Assembly: GCA_022495005.1 (NCBI GenBank)
Contig: JAGYXB010000463.1
Location: 434,001 to 498,000, forward strand
DNA length: 64,000 nt
Source: Rhyacophila brunnea
Lineage: Eukaryota > Arthropoda > Insecta > Trichoptera > Rhyacophilidae
Direction: 5' to 3'
Each line of letters starts with the position of its first letter. Position 1 is the first letter of the stretch. A model generated the notes under the pieces. That model was not told the DNA's origin and did not search any database. It worked only from the letters and a program-made list of their open reading frames with translations. Both the position numbers and the translations under genes were made by a program. Below are positions 1 to 12,800 of the stretch, piece after piece.

Positions 1-386
1 TAACTGTAATTAGGATATTAAATTTAGGTATACAAGTTTACGACTTAAAATGGCCACATTTCTTCAAATATCTTAAAAAGGAAATGAAATATAACAAATA
101 CCTATTTAACTATTTTGAAGAGTATGATATAATATTAAATTTAATTGGCATAATTTAATAATGTTAAAACAACTTTGTTATGCTTACTTAGAAATACATT
201 TCCACCAGCTATTTACAGTAATTTAAGGTGATTTAAAAAGACATAATATTGTATGTGGCTTCTATGTTCGGCAAAAATTTAACGATTTTAATTTTAAAAA
301 AGAAGCTACTAAATAGCCACTACAGCTCTATTTGATAAAAAAAATTGTCATACATACATTTTAATATTCTTTTTCTTATTCGCCAC

Positions 387-750
387 TTAGCTAGAGTATG
401 TGAGTACCACTTGACGCCTCCAAGAACCCCGGTTACTAGCCAGTCTTCTTGCGTTATTCCAGGTCATACCATCATCCCGTAATTCCACCATATACACTCT
501 ATAAATAGTATTTTGCGTTGGCTTGAAGGACGGGTAAGCCATATTGAGATTCTCTTCTGGCATCCGCAGTACGTGGCCGAGTCAGATCCAACGACGCCTC
601 TTCACTCTCAACGTGATGAAAGGCTGCTTATTGCATTCTGTTATATCATCGTTACTCCTAAATTCATACCACCGTACACCCAGTATCCGTCGTAAATATC
701 TATTCTCGAAGCTCAGTATACGGTTGAGCCTTCGTAAGGTGCCATTATTC
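387..750 (-). pseudogene. LINE reverse-transcriptase C-terminal fragment
   Basis: Translating the minus strand in one frame gives a run resembling the end of many non-LTR retrotransposon polyproteins. An RRRW..LGHVLRMPEEN block is followed by VYMVELRDDGMTWNNARR and SWRRQVVLTYSS, then a TAA at 389-387. The LGHV and GMTW...ARR...W pattern is the familiar C-terminal signature of endonuclease/RT LINE proteins. A TGA lies inside the LGHV block and the upstream RT is absent, so this is a 5'-truncated, decayed 3' end. The tail closely resembles the fragment at 30213-30332. The LINE assignment is fairly sure; the clade is not. Confidence 0.6.
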
Positions 751-796
751 TAATATTATATTATATGAAAAAAAAAACATTTTAATATGTAATATT

Positions 797-1170
797 GGGA
801 ATGGGATAACTGGACGCCAGGACAATTGGACTATTGTAGACACGTATACAGAACGTGGACGAAAAAATTTAATCAGTTTCTATGTACTACTTAGTAGTTT
901 TAATTCATTTTACTCTTAACATAATGTTTTTTTTATTGTGGATTGAGAATTACCATGCCTAAGGCTTTATATAAAAATTAAAAACTCTTTTGTCGTTATA
1001 ACTTAAACATATGCTCGATTAAATCATTATTTACGTGTGCATATTTAAACTCTCACCAACTATTATATCATAATATAATAATAAATATATTTTTAAAGTA
1101 CCTTTAAGTACCTAACATCTATTTAATTTCGAATTGCGTGGCGGCCACTTGTCCCGGCACCAAATTGTCT
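797..1170 (+). mobile_element. MITE-like family A, copy 1
   Basis: A non-coding 0.37 kb unit with near-inverted ends. The left end reads GGGATAACTGGACGCCA (803-819). The right end (1139-1155) is the complement of GGGACAAGTGGCCGCCA. The whole unit matches 18158-18564 in reverse orientation, including the outer flanks GGGAAT and GACAATTTGG, which sets the boundaries. It has no ORF. No clear target duplication is seen for this copy. Confidence 0.65.
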
Positions 1171-3631
1171 TAAACCCTTAATATTATTATCATTGATTTT
1201 ATGGTAAAAAAATGACTGTTTCCTTAATATTTCGTGAGGCATAACAGGTCTTGTTTCCACCACAGGGCCTGAACGTTGCGCGGCCCCCTAATATCAGGCG
1301 TAATACATGCGCTAGATTAAATCGAATACGTATCGGTTGAGAAAGATCTGTCGGTCGATTACGTGATAAGAATTTTACTCAGAGCGGACTGCCTACATTA
1401 GGTGTGCTGTAGAACAGGGTTTACAGACTCAAGGGATATTTAAATTTTACCACATCTACTACATAGCTAGAGCCAATATTTGTATTTTTAAGTGAGATGC
1501 TTCATGATTTTTTGTGAACACTATATTAACTGCTACGATAAACGAAAGGCGTTCAACAAGTCTACTAAGAAATTATAATATTATATATTATTAAATATAA
1601 ATATTATATTATTGAAAATGTTACGTTGTTAAAGCGGCATCGTATCTGCTCGTGCAGACTAGTAGCAGAACGTCTCTGTCTGAAAAAATGGGTAGCAGGC
1701 TCAATTCCAGCGTCAGGAAAATTCACATGGTCTTATTTTTCCAATATATTGTATTTGCATCTAAAGCGTGAGCCCACAGAATAGATTATTAAATAGAAGT
1801 ATACCCCAATACACTACATTTTGAAACAGGGTTTTGAATGTGTGAGTGTCCTACGAAATAAGACATACATTATAGACGTGCAATAGTGTGTGTTGCAACC
1901 TTCAAATACACCAATTTTGAATGAGCGTTAATGCATAGACCGAGATCTAAGGACAAGCTTACAATGACGTATTTTATACGTGTTTAAGTTCATCCCATAT
2001 TCTTCCACACTTAAGATCTGTTGCCTTTTACTCCACACCCGTTAGATATTTTAGTGTTCATTAATTCTGTGTTTCCTGCATGAGCCTAATCGAATAATTA
2101 ACAATTATTTTTCTATGAAGGAGCAAAGAATGTCTAATGAAACCTATTATATATTATATAAACTGTATTGCATATTAGCCTTTTCATCTGTTTTTCATGG
2201 AACATTGTGAGATATAATAAATCATATAAATAAAAAGGATTTCAAGTTATACACATTTATATTTTTACAAAAATCGATGTTTTTTAAAATAAATATAAAA
2301 ATATTATTATTATTAATTACTCAAAAATTTCTTAGTTTAAGCTTAAAAAACCTAATAAACTAAATTTTCATAATAAATATGACCATAAAATATATGTAGG
2401 TAATAATAAGATGGGGTCCTGCGACAAAATCAAAATTTTTACAATTATTGTGGGTTTATCTTTGACTTAAAATAGAAAATATTTTTCTTTTAATGTTTTC
2501 AGATACGTATTTATTAATTATTAATACTGTTGAAATTGTCAATTATTAAAAAAAATGTCTCAAATTGCAAGATACGTATTTTTCCACTAGGTGCCTCTAG
2601 TAGGTAAAGACATTGCCTTAAGCCGCGTAGTGGTGGGTGTATAATGTGTTAATTCTATAACTAGATTTTAATTGTATAGTTTTATGAATCGGTATGTGAC
2701 ACATGTGAGTAAATAAGATTAATATAAAATATTTTCTATTCTTTATTCTCAATCCAACAATTGTGTACGCCTGAATTACACGATGGTATCTTTTTTATGA
2801 CAGCCATTTCAATCCTCCGATATTGGATATTTTCATATTCGCCAAAATCTTATGTTAATCCCTGTACCAAATCGAGTAAGTATTAGCGGAAAGCTTTTTA
2901 GTAAAATCGTAAAAATTTACTGATTTTCTTGAATAAAAATCAACTTTTATTATCTTATATACAAATGAGCTTTTTCGAGAAGCACTTATGGGAGGACTTT
3001 TATTATCATTTCACATAAATGCGTCAATATAATGTTATGACCCAACTTAAATAACTCACATTGGTTAGCAGTGGTACCAATTTTATGTTACGTTATCAAT
3101 ATCTGCATTATGTATCATACCAATAATTTCTTTAACATGAAAACATCTGCGTTGTTATAATTAGGTTTTTTACAGTATTACACTTACTTATAACACAACC
3201 ATGAATCAACCTTTTTTATATAAAATATATCCTTTCAAACTTCCAAATAAAACATCAACACTTAACTAGACATATTATTTTACCGAATAACTAATAAAAT
3301 ATAATCACCCTTCCAATATAATATATTAAATGTGTTTTTACAGGTTCTAACAAAATTTTTTGGCGCTTAAAATTTAAAAAATGTGTTCGAAAAATTACGT
3401 ACTGATACTATTTATTATAATATATCAAAATATCGTATTTTAAAAAAATACATATATACTGTATACGTAGTGTATAAAATTAAACAGCCATTAATTAAAC
3501 TAAAGTTGACATGAATTTATTAAACAAATGTTGTTCATGTTGGTAAAACATTAATTGAGTAAAATTTAACATGTTTACCGCTGGGGTAGTTAAAAATCCA
3601 TTACCTGATATTTGGGTTAACTAATTGAAAA
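1171..3631. other. AT-rich intergenic stretch
   Basis: No coding region is supported. A weak tRNA-like scrap lies near 1625-1725 (a B-box-like GGCTCAATTCC followed by decay). A dispersed repeat (family R) lies at 2210-2620 and is listed separately. The rest is AT-rich with no feature I can name. Confidence 0.5.
2210..2620 (+). repeat. Dispersed repeat family R, copy 1
   Basis: This AT-rich block shares a run of landmarks with 15744-16145 (inverted) and 27250-27440 (same orientation). The landmarks are AAAGGATTTCAAGTTA, the AATCGATGTTTT block, the ATGACCATAAAAT block, a TTATCTTTGACTTAAA block and a terminal GGTGCCTCTAGTAGG. It is non-coding and diverged. The class is unknown: an old MITE or a LINE/SINE relic are both possible. 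Confidence 0.5.
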
Positions 3632-3792
3632 TACGCTCACGGTAGCCGAGAGGTTTATGCGTCAGCTTATAATTTCGTGGGTCCCAGATTCAAATCATGG
3701 GTCTGACAAAATATACATATTATTTTCCATGATGTGTTTTGAGTATAGACCTAATAGGTTGATCAAGTGGCTAACATCCATTTTTCGTTAAC
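3632..3792 (+). mobile_element. tRNA-derived SINE, copy a
   Basis: A tRNA-like head begins ACGCTCACGGTAGCCGAGAGG, resembling the A box of a class II (Leu/Ser-like) tRNA. A B-box-like stretch in CCCAGATTCAAATCATGGG follows. The body then carries GACCTAATAGGTTGATCAAG and GTGGCTAACATCCAT, shared with the copies at 23395-23622, 24120-24348 and 27446-27615. This copy lacks the 3' TAGGATCGGAAAT block seen in those three. Confidence 0.7.
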
Positions 3793-3846
3793 CTTGTTAA
3801 CAAAATCAAAAGAATAATTTGTAAATGTATATAATATTATACAAAA

Positions 3847-3859
3847 CACCTATGAATAT
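3847..3859 (+). repeat. Target-site duplication, LINE A (3' side)
   Basis: CACCTATGAATAT here is repeated exactly at 9179-9191. The two copies sit just outside the ends of LINE copy A. A 13-bp duplication is typical of target-primed reverse transcription. Confidence 0.9.
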
Positions 3860-4018
3860 TTTTTTTTTCTTTATTTGGAAGCAATTGAGCTCTTCCCTGA
3901 ATGGAAGGCTATTCTGCTTTACAATGGTTTACAAAAGTATACATACATTTTTTTTAACGACAGGAATAAATAGTTACATTATTAATGATACAGAATTACA
4001 TTTTTGTTACACTATACA

Positions 4019-7000
4019 CTAGACATTTACGTTACATTTTTGGAGAAATTCATGTACAATTTTCATAACTGAAATATTTGGTTTTGCCAGGAACGAATTA
4101 ATCGTAAAAGGAGGGTATAACCTGCATTTTCCCAACTTATTCAATAACACTTCTCTCTCCTGGTCATAGGCATCACATTGCCAGACAATGTGGTTAAGAT
4201 CTTTAGTGGGATGTCCACACTGACACTGAGGGCTATCTACCACTTTAATTTTGTACAATGATTCGTTAAGACTGTAATGCCCTGTCCTGCTTCTAGCTAT
4301 TGTCACTATTACATCTCGCTTTATTTTACAATGTTTACTAAACCAAGTTTTAGGAGATCTACTATAAAAGTTTTGATAGTAGTGTGTTCCCTTTTCTTTC
4401 CCAAGATTTTCTAAATATTTACCGTTATTTTTGCTCATTGTTTGTTTAAACTGGGCTTTAAAATCTGTGTATGAAATTCTTATATTTTCTGATGGGTATT
4501 GTACAGATTTTTTTGCCAATTGATCAACAATTTCATTGCCATTAATTCCTTTATGTGCTGGAATCCAGTATATCTGTATATTTGTACCGTGTTCGTTACT
4601 ATTGCTAAATTTGGAAATGTTGGTTCTAATATTAAGAATGTAGTCATTAGTTTTGATGCTGAAATTTGGATTTTCGAGCGAGTGAATCAGACTTAAGGAG
4701 TCAGTGAAAATGTTGATATTTTTATTTTTGTAATTAAGTGCAATTTTAGTGGCTTCGCATAAGGCTAAGCACTCTGCTGTATAGATGGAAGTGAATCTGT
4801 GGACACTTTTGGTAACCGACGTGTTGGATTGGGGGAAGAACACTGCTACACCTACTGAAGGTGAATCGGGAATTTTGCTTCCATCCGTAAAAATTTGGAC
4901 TACATTTTGATTGCTAAATTTGGACTTGAATAATAAGTCGGAGAGTCGGAGTGCGATAGCTCCATTCCTATTTTTGTATTAGTTAAAACGTTATATATAA
5001 TATCTTCGTAGGTATAATTAAAAAAGTTGTAGAAGTCTCTTTTTAAAATCAGACGATCAATACAATTTACAGCTTGGATACTTTCTTTTAAAATTTGAAA
5101 TCTCTTCGGAGTACGATCTCGCGTTATAGTTGTTTGTAGAAATCTGTTGACATTGTATCTCGTATTAGAAGTACGGTTTGACATACATTTTACCAAGAAG
5201 TTTTTACATAGAAATTTAGATCTTTCTTCTAGTAATGTTATCTTGGCTTCGGCAAGTAGTATGTATGTTAGTAGGGGTACTTTTTCTTAGGCCAAGAGCC
5301 AATCTGATAGCTTGGTTCTGTAGTCGTTCTAACTGTAGCTTTGCTCCTTTATTTTTTGGGAAGTAAATATAGCTTCCATAGTCCATTATAGATCTGATGT
5401 AGCTTTTATAGAAAGTTATTAGAGTGGAAGGGTGTGATCCCCACCAAGTACCTCTGAGGAACTTTATAATGTTGGTGGCTCTATTGACTTTTTGGGCAAT
5501 GTAATTGACATGTTTATCAAAAGAAAGCTTGAAGTCAAAATAAATACCTAGAAATTTGGCTGAGTCAGTTGATTTAATCATCATATCATTCAATTTAATT
5601 TGAAGTTCTCCCGACAGTATTTTGTTTTTGTTGAAATGTACAAATACCGTTTTCTTAAATAGATTATTTCTAATTGTTTCTAGTGCACATTCCATTATAT
5701 TTTTATCCTGATTGGGGTCTTTAGTTTTAAGGAACAAAGATATATCGTCTGCAAATTGGGAGACTGTTATAGCTTTCGGTATATTGCGAAAATGTGGCTA
5801 ACGTATATAATGTAAAACAGCGGACTTAAAATTCCTCCTTGAGGAACGCCTTTATACAGTGTCCTCGGGAGATCTATGTTTGAATTAGTATAGATTAATC
5901 TCTCGTAGACAAGAAAAAAACAGAATTTAACGAGTTTAAAGGGGCACCCTATTTGTGCCAATATTTCAACGAGAATATCTGATTGAACGTTATTGAAGGC
6001 TCCAATCACGTCCAAAAAAATACCTAGCGTATGTTTTTTTTCATTAAAAGTTTCTTCAATATACATTGCAACATTTGTTAGGTTATCCGCACAGGAAAAA
6101 CCTTTCCTGAATCCGGTTTGTGTATCTGGGATAATTTTTTCTCTTTCCAGCCACCAGCGAAATCTATTTGCAACCATGATTTCTAAGATTTTGCAGACAC
6201 ATGAGGTCAGTGCAATAGGTCTTAAGCTATCCGAATTAGGTTTTTTAATAAAATGTATAAATATGCTTTTCCATTCGTCAGGGAATTCCATGCTATGAAA
6301 CATGAGGTTAAAAATGTCAAGGAATATATGTTTTATTGGAGTGGGAAGCATATCAATGACTTCATACGTTATCCCGTCCGTTCCAGGTGCGGAATTATAT
6401 TGACGAGAATTGAATGCTATGCTGAATTCTATGAAACTAAAGTGAGTGTCGAATAGCGTGTTATTTTTGGTAACAGGAAAAATGTTAGGGTTACTTGGAA
6501 CCCACGGTGGGCATAGTTTTTCAAGAGCAGCTTCAATTTTCTATTTATTTTGCATATTTTGTTCAATACTATCGGGTCTAATTTTTATCCATTTGTTTTT
6601 AAAAATTTTTGCTTTTTCCCATGTATACTTAAGGTCTGTGCTAAAATTGATGGTCTCTGCAAATTTTCGAAAGCAGTCACTCTTTTTCTTTTTAAAAGTT
6701 TTTTTAGCTATGGCAGCATTCTTTTTGTATTCAATTAAGTCTTTAAAATCTAAGGCAGCTTTTCTTTTTCTCTTTACCTTATCACACTCTGAATCCCACC
6801 ATTCTACTGGATTGCTATGGCGAAATTGGGGATTATTCCCTTTTTTCGGGGTGCAGTCTATGACTGCTTGTGTGATTTTTTAATGAGGAATTTATACTGC
6901 GAGACTGAACTTAAACTGAGAAAAGAATCTGATTTGAATTCATTAATATTTTCCGCCATTGTATTTTTAAATTTAACCCAATTGGTTTTTTTGGTCTGCA

Positions 7001-7760
7001 ACTTGAAAGTCTTTTTGAAATAAATTACTTTTTGTACAGATAAATTATTACGCACTGGATAGTGATCCGATCCTCGGGGGTCTTCATCTATATTTAATAC
7101 AATCTGTTGTAGAAGATTAGGAGAAGCAAAAACTAAATCAATATTTGGTTTTGTACCTCGTCGCAGATCAATACGGGTTTTAGTATTAATATTTATTAAA
7201 ATTAAGTCGTAATCAGCTAAATTATAGATGATTCTAGAACCATTTATATCATTTCTATTGCAATTCCACGCGACATTGTGGACATTGAAGTTTCCCACCA
7301 ATATGGTTTTATCGTCTAATAGAGTATTACTAAAAACTTGATCCCATTCCTGAAGCGACAGATTTGTATTATTTCCGCTATTGCTCGGGGGCCTATAAAC
7401 TGCAATGATATTAATTTTATCTTTAAGGTTAGTCAGTGTAATGCCCAAAACTTTAGTGGATATGTTCGGAATGATGAGGTTGTTAATAGCTTTGTAAGCT
7501 ATAGTATTTCTAATAATGAAAATTATACCTCATCCTCTGGCGTATGTCCTGTCTCGCCGAAGCACCATAAAACCTGGGAAGCTAATAACTATGTGAGAAA
7601 TGGTGTCGTTTAACCATGTTTCCACGCCTATAAAAATATCAATTTCATCTAGCATCACTCTAAGCTCCTCTAGTCTATTAAGAATGCTTCTTGTATTCCA
7701 GAAAACAATACGTATATCAGATTGAATAAATTGGTTAACTTTGTTGCTGGAATTATGCAT
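4019..7760 (-). pseudogene. LINE A ORF2: endonuclease / RT / RNase H (broken)
   Basis: This would encode the polyprotein that nicks the target and copies the element RNA. Visible in order are the endonuclease start (NTRS, VETWL), the DFN box, RGSDHYPV, the RT blocks (FLDVIGAFNNV, PQGGILSPLF), the RNase H blocks (YTAECLAL, FTDSLSL, WIPAHKG, NEIVDQLAK) and a Cys/His-rich C-terminus ending in TAG at 4021. The ATG is at 7760, four bases past the ORF1 stop. Lesions compared with copy B: a GGA-to-TGA stop at 7532-7530; GNFN in place of GDFN in the endonuclease; a lost T near 6880; a 20-bp gap near 6760; a lost base near 5795, just before the FADD box; an in-frame 24-bp deletion near 5655; and a lost G near 4945. 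It cannot make a functional protein. Confidence 0.9.
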
Positions 7761-7764
7761 TATG

Positions 7765-8991
7765 TTATTGTTCCTCTTGTCCTTCCAATGAACTAATATC
7801 TTCACTGGAAACTTTTAATTGTGGATTACTGAGTCTTTTCTTGATCCTTGTTATGCGACTTTTAATGTTGCGTTCTTTTAAATGACTATAGACTTCTGTT
7901 AGCATGTTATTAAGAGCTTCTATATCAGTAGTAAATTCATTAGCAATCATTTCGGTATTGGGATTTCCATGTGATTTCACAAGGAAACTGAGTAATGTTT
8001 CATAATCGATGAGAAATCTATGACGATTACTTTCAAAATGTTCCTTGGCAGGTAACAAAAGTTCATTTGTATTCTCAGTGGATACTTTTTTCAATTTTTT
8101 TGGTGTCTGTTGGAGTGCAGGAATGCGTGTGATTGCATTCCTTTTCACTGTATCTTCAAATTCAAATTCTACGCTGCTGATATCAGTTGGACTGGTCAAC
8201 GGCCTTTTTGAACCGATTGGCGTATCCTTGTTGATAATAGAGTTGTCCGACTCTATATCTGCGGCTAGTTCATCCTCTTGGAGTGTATTTTCTCTCTCTA
8301 ACGAAAGAGAGGTTAACACCTTTGGTACATTGAGAGAGTCAGGCAATTGTACAGTGTGAGGTTCATTATTTCCAGTTGTTTTACAATATTTGGCCAGATG
8401 GCCCTCTTCTTTGCATATAAAGCATGTCAATTTTTCGGTGGAGAAGTAAATCCAGTACAGGGTATTATCAAAATTTATTTGCATTGACTCTGGCAGTTTT
8501 ATTGTGTCTTCTGGGTTTACATAAACCTGTCTCCGGAAACTTAAAATATGTGCATAACCCGGTTCGTTAATACCAGCTCTGATGCTTGTGATACGTTATG
8601 TAGTTTTTATCTTTAATTCATTGAGTTTTGATTCCAAAACGCTGTGTGGGATTATAGGATACACGTTTGATATTATTATCCTCTTTGATTTGGTGATCAG
8701 CGGCCTGATTTCTAGTATGTGGTTTCCAATTTTAACTGTTTCTTTATTTTCTATTAATTTATCTGCTTGTTCTTCACTACTCAAGTATATACATATTCTT
8801 CCCTGGGAAATCCTAGATACATATCTTATATGACATGGACCTACCTTATTCCCGATCGATAGTGTGTATTCTCGTATAGAGATGCCATCGATAGCATCTA
8901 GAACGATGGCTTGCTCCTTCTTCGGAAACTGCATTTTTTGAGCAACTGATGCATACGACATTGTTTGTTGGGTTTTTTTTTGGTGATCCAT
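7765..8991 (-). pseudogene. LINE A ORF1: gag-like nucleic-acid-binding protein (nonsense)
   Basis: The ATG is at 8991 (MDHQKKTQQTMSYASVAQKM) and the TAA at 7767-7765. The length is about 408 codons, against 412 in copy B. A CCHC zinc knuckle (CFICKEEGHLAKYC, spacing CX2CX4HX4C) lies near the middle. Proteins of this type coat LINE RNA. One premature TAA at 8598-8596 replaces a TCA serine codon of copy B. Downstream the frame stays open, so the break is a single nonsense change plus a 4-codon in-frame deletion (KKLKK against KKSKKDRKK). Confidence 0.88.
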
Positions 8992-9178
8992 TGCTGGGAA
9001 CGTTGTATTTTTTGATTTTTAATAAGCGCCCCTGTAGTCAGAGACACTTAAATGTAAACAACTTTGTAACAATAATTTATTGTTACGCCGCATGCACAAC
9101 TGGTTATCATTAATTTGTAAACACTCGCTATCTCGTTATTGGAGACGTCCGACTATTGTCGATCACACGGAACAACTG

Positions 9179-9191
9179 CACCTATGAATAT
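9179..9191 (+). repeat. Target-site duplication, LINE A (5' side)
   Basis: CACCTATGAATAT, identical to 3847-3859. It starts directly after the element's 5' end (AACAACTG, shared with copy B). Confidence 0.9.
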
Positions 9192-9753
9192 ATTATGTAA
9201 ATTCCATGAAAACTGTCAGATTTTAAAAAATATTTTTCCGGTATATCGTGCGGTGAAGAATTATGGCGATTAATTGGGATAAATAATCGTGGCGAAGAAT
9301 TTAATTGACACTTTTTTACATTAAATATCTAACGATACCGCTAAAGGCGCGTTGTTAAAATATTTCAAAAATTATATAAATCAACAAAGAAGAAGACCCT
9401 TTTTGGCAATGCAGTTATAATTCTTTTTTCAACCACCTGAATCTGTTTTTTTTTTCCTTTTTATGATATTAACTGTCAATTTTAGGTATAAATACATTAT
9501 ATTAATTAAAATAAAATATAATACACGGCACCCACTCTTCTTATCTTAATAATAATCAGAACTGACTTCATCCGCTTCAAAGAGACAATTTCACTATTTC
9601 ATCTGTATCTATCTGTTTACGAAGTAAGTGTTTACGGAAACGACCAGACTAGTTTGTATGGACATTGTAGTATATCAGTCATATATGACTCAGTGAATCA
9701 GTGAAATATACTATTTATATAATATTATATACCTTTCGACTAGATTTTCCAAT

Positions 9754-9824
9754 CCTACTTATAATAATAATTTAAGTCAGTTCCCCATAGAGATACTTTT
9801 GAGGGATACTTGAATAAATGAAAC
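9754..9824 (+). repeat. Repeat tail shared with 26650-26730, copy 1
   Basis: It contains CAGTTCCCCATAGA followed by GAGGGATACTTGAATAAATG, matched in the same orientation at 26650-26730. The AATAAA near the end suggests the polyadenylated 3' end of a retroelement, but no coding part could be confirmed upstream. Confidence 0.45.
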
Positions 9825-12800
9825 TTATTACATAAATTATTTTATTTTACATACCTATGATATAGAAAATAGTGAGCACTGACTAATACATGACCAGCAA
9901 CTTCATCCAAATCTTCAATATTAAAGTGGACATGTTATCAGAATATATCAAAAATTTGAACGTAAATTGTTAAGATAAGTAAACGTGATATATTACAATT
10001 TTGTATGAATTTATTTTGAAACTACCTACATACATTAAACTGTATTTATTGTATCTGGCGATATCTACCCGGAAAATATATGTGGATTAATTAATTTGTT
10101 AGTAATCGTGTATAATAGTTAATAATCATAGTGGGAATACGACGACTTGGCGCTACCAACTTGACGATGGAATCTGAACACCAGCTAACTCGACGTTTGT
10201 CACCTATGCGCCGGTAATATTTATTAATGAAATGCGAAAAGAAACACACTTACGTTATAATTTGTTAGTGCAAATAGGCAATGAAAGTATATATTGTAAA
10301 TAATAACGTTTTTGCAATGATTTATAAAGCAAAATGATAGATACTTAAATGTAAGTGAGTGCCAAACTGTTTCAATATCTATGCAACAAATATATATTCA
10401 CTTTCTTAACCATGTTAAAAATCGTTTCAAAATCTATTTAAGTCAAAAATAGTAAAATCCTGCTAAATATTCAATCCATACAATTAATTACATCAGCAAA
10501 AAAAATCTGTTCTTTGTTTAACAATAATTAGGGCCACAGAAATAAACGTCACTGTATGCAAGTTACTACATACATTTTATTTCAAAACAAAGTAAATCCA
10601 TGTGATTCACTTTAAAAACTTACTCAAATATAATAATTGTTGAATATCAAAATTTATTTAAGTACATTTTTAAACACCAGATTTTTTTTTAATTGCTTCT
10701 ACATTAACAACTTGGCATGAATAATTATTGTATTATTATTTATGAATTCATTCATTAATTTTAACTTATCAATTAATTAAGTCCACAGTAGCTTTTTTCC
10801 CTATGTGAGAATAATTTAATTCGTTGCGTTAAGTAGGTTTTAATAATAAGGTGCTCACATTTAGGTATATATATATACATACGTAAAGCTGCGGGATAGC
10901 AGCATTTATAGTTCCCTAATCTCCGCTAAAACGTCCGCATCCATGATATAATAGTAAGGCAATACTCCACCATCGTGGGGTAAATATAATATCACCGACA
11001 TAATCATAAACCAATTATAAAATTCATCATAACTTAAATATATCATAAATAATGTATAAAATCTGTGTTATTATACAGCTCAGGTGTATTGGGGTGTCAG
11101 AACGCCTAATATCACAATGTTAGAATTTTGTATACAAATAAACACGTACCCCCTCGTGAGTAAACATAAACCTGATATCCATAAATCTCCCGGCCTAACG
11201 TGAAATAATTTAGAGCCCACCATAATGCTGTGTGAATATCAGTTTGATTATTTTAGCTTGCCTCCACACCGGTTGGCGTGTTGCCATTATATATGTCCAC
11301 ATGCTTAAAATAGAGATGTTCGCTCTGTAATTGCATACAAAACAGAGGTCAATATTACAAATTTTATTACAAACGATTCGGACATCAACTATTAGCAATT
11401 GAAGTTGATATTATTATAGCTATAATGACTGATACCGATGATCATGGGAATCTTCCGTCGCCATTAGCGTGAGCGTCCCTCTTTTTTATCTCTGTCTGCA
11501 GCAGTGAGAGGCACATTTTAATATTATTTTTTGTAGGACACGTCTTCATAGATTCTAATCAGATTGTAGTTTTACATGAATACATCGACAAAATTTACTC
11601 TTCGACATAATGTTTTTAGTAATATTTAAAAATACGATTTTATTATAATGTAGGTATACAGAGCTTGTCCACATTACGGGTGCTACACGCAGTGATAAAT
11701 GACATTCCTTCACTTCCCTTAGCATCGTTTCCAATGGCACATGTATTATTATACCAATCTTTTATCTATTGTCTATACAACACCAACAATACCTACATTG
11801 AATAGTCTTAAAATTATTAGCATTTAATTTTTAAAACATCGATGACGTCTTACCGCTTATAGGACCCAATATAATATACTTAAAGGAAAGACATTGTTCT
11901 AGTTTTGCTACTATTGCTTTCACCACGTATTTCTATGAGTTGGAAATGTAATATGCTAATATGTACTTACAGTTAGTGTATGTATGATGGTATTTTCGCA
12001 CGCCATTTTATATTGCATTACAGAGTATAACGGTTCGTGTAATTTGCGCTTTGGCATAACGATACCGCCTGAGTGTTATTATTATTCGTAAGGAAAATAC
12101 CCACCCGTTAGCAAGGGAGCCTTTGTAGCGTTAATGAAAACGATAAACTAATTTTCCCTGCTCGGATGGATTTGCATGGAAAATGACGCTGTTTTTTTTT
12201 TATTAATAAAAATATTTTTTTGCGTTTGTTACATTGATAATTAAATAATTGCCTCGTTAGAGAATAAATAATCTATTCATTTTTACAAAAGGATACTTAT
12301 ACATTTTTTTAATATTATTAATGAAAAATATTTAAACTAATTAGTAAGATAACTAAAAAGTGTACACTGGAAAATCCATCAAAGACCAAGAAAATATAAT
12401 TCCGAGTATACAACGTGAATCAATAAACTAAAATCTGTTGGAAAAAACAAAAAACAGCTATCCAATAAATCGAAAATAAGATTCTCCAAAAAATATTTGG
12501 GACCATTAATTTTCCTAAAGCTAAAGTCATCTGTAAATTTATAAATATGAGGTCGTGCCTGGTCAAAAACTTTGCGTGTTGTTTATTATACAGAATATGT
12601 ATGCATATTATTTGCTATACTGCAGTGACACAGTGAGTTGAGCAAATGGCTGATGAACTTTGATATTGATGCAAAGTCTACTCTGTTTAGTATCGAACAT
12701 GGTAATTATTTTTTATAGTTAATATCTAAGAGCACAATACACACAGACATATGTTGATTGTGAGATGGATGTTGAAATTTTATAAGGCTTATAAATAAAG

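Larger units (their letters stand above)
3860..9178 (-). mobile_element. Non-LTR retrotransposon (LINE), copy A, full length
   Basis: A 5.3 kb element on the minus strand. It has a 5' UTR (about 8992-9178), ORF1 (gag-like, CCHC knuckle), ORF2 (AP-type endonuclease, RT, RNase H), a short 3' UTR with AATAAA and an A-rich tail, seen as the T run at 3860-3869. A perfect 13-bp duplication flanks it. A second copy of the same family is at 52788-58169. The domain order and the RNase H place it in the wider jockey/I/LOA/R1 assemblage; I cannot fix the clade by eye. Both ORFs carry stops and frameshifts, so the copy is inactive. Confidence 0.93.

Noticed and set aside
513..753. Two overlapping plus-strand ORFs
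   Set aside because: They are antisense shadows of the LINE C-terminal fragment on the minus strand.
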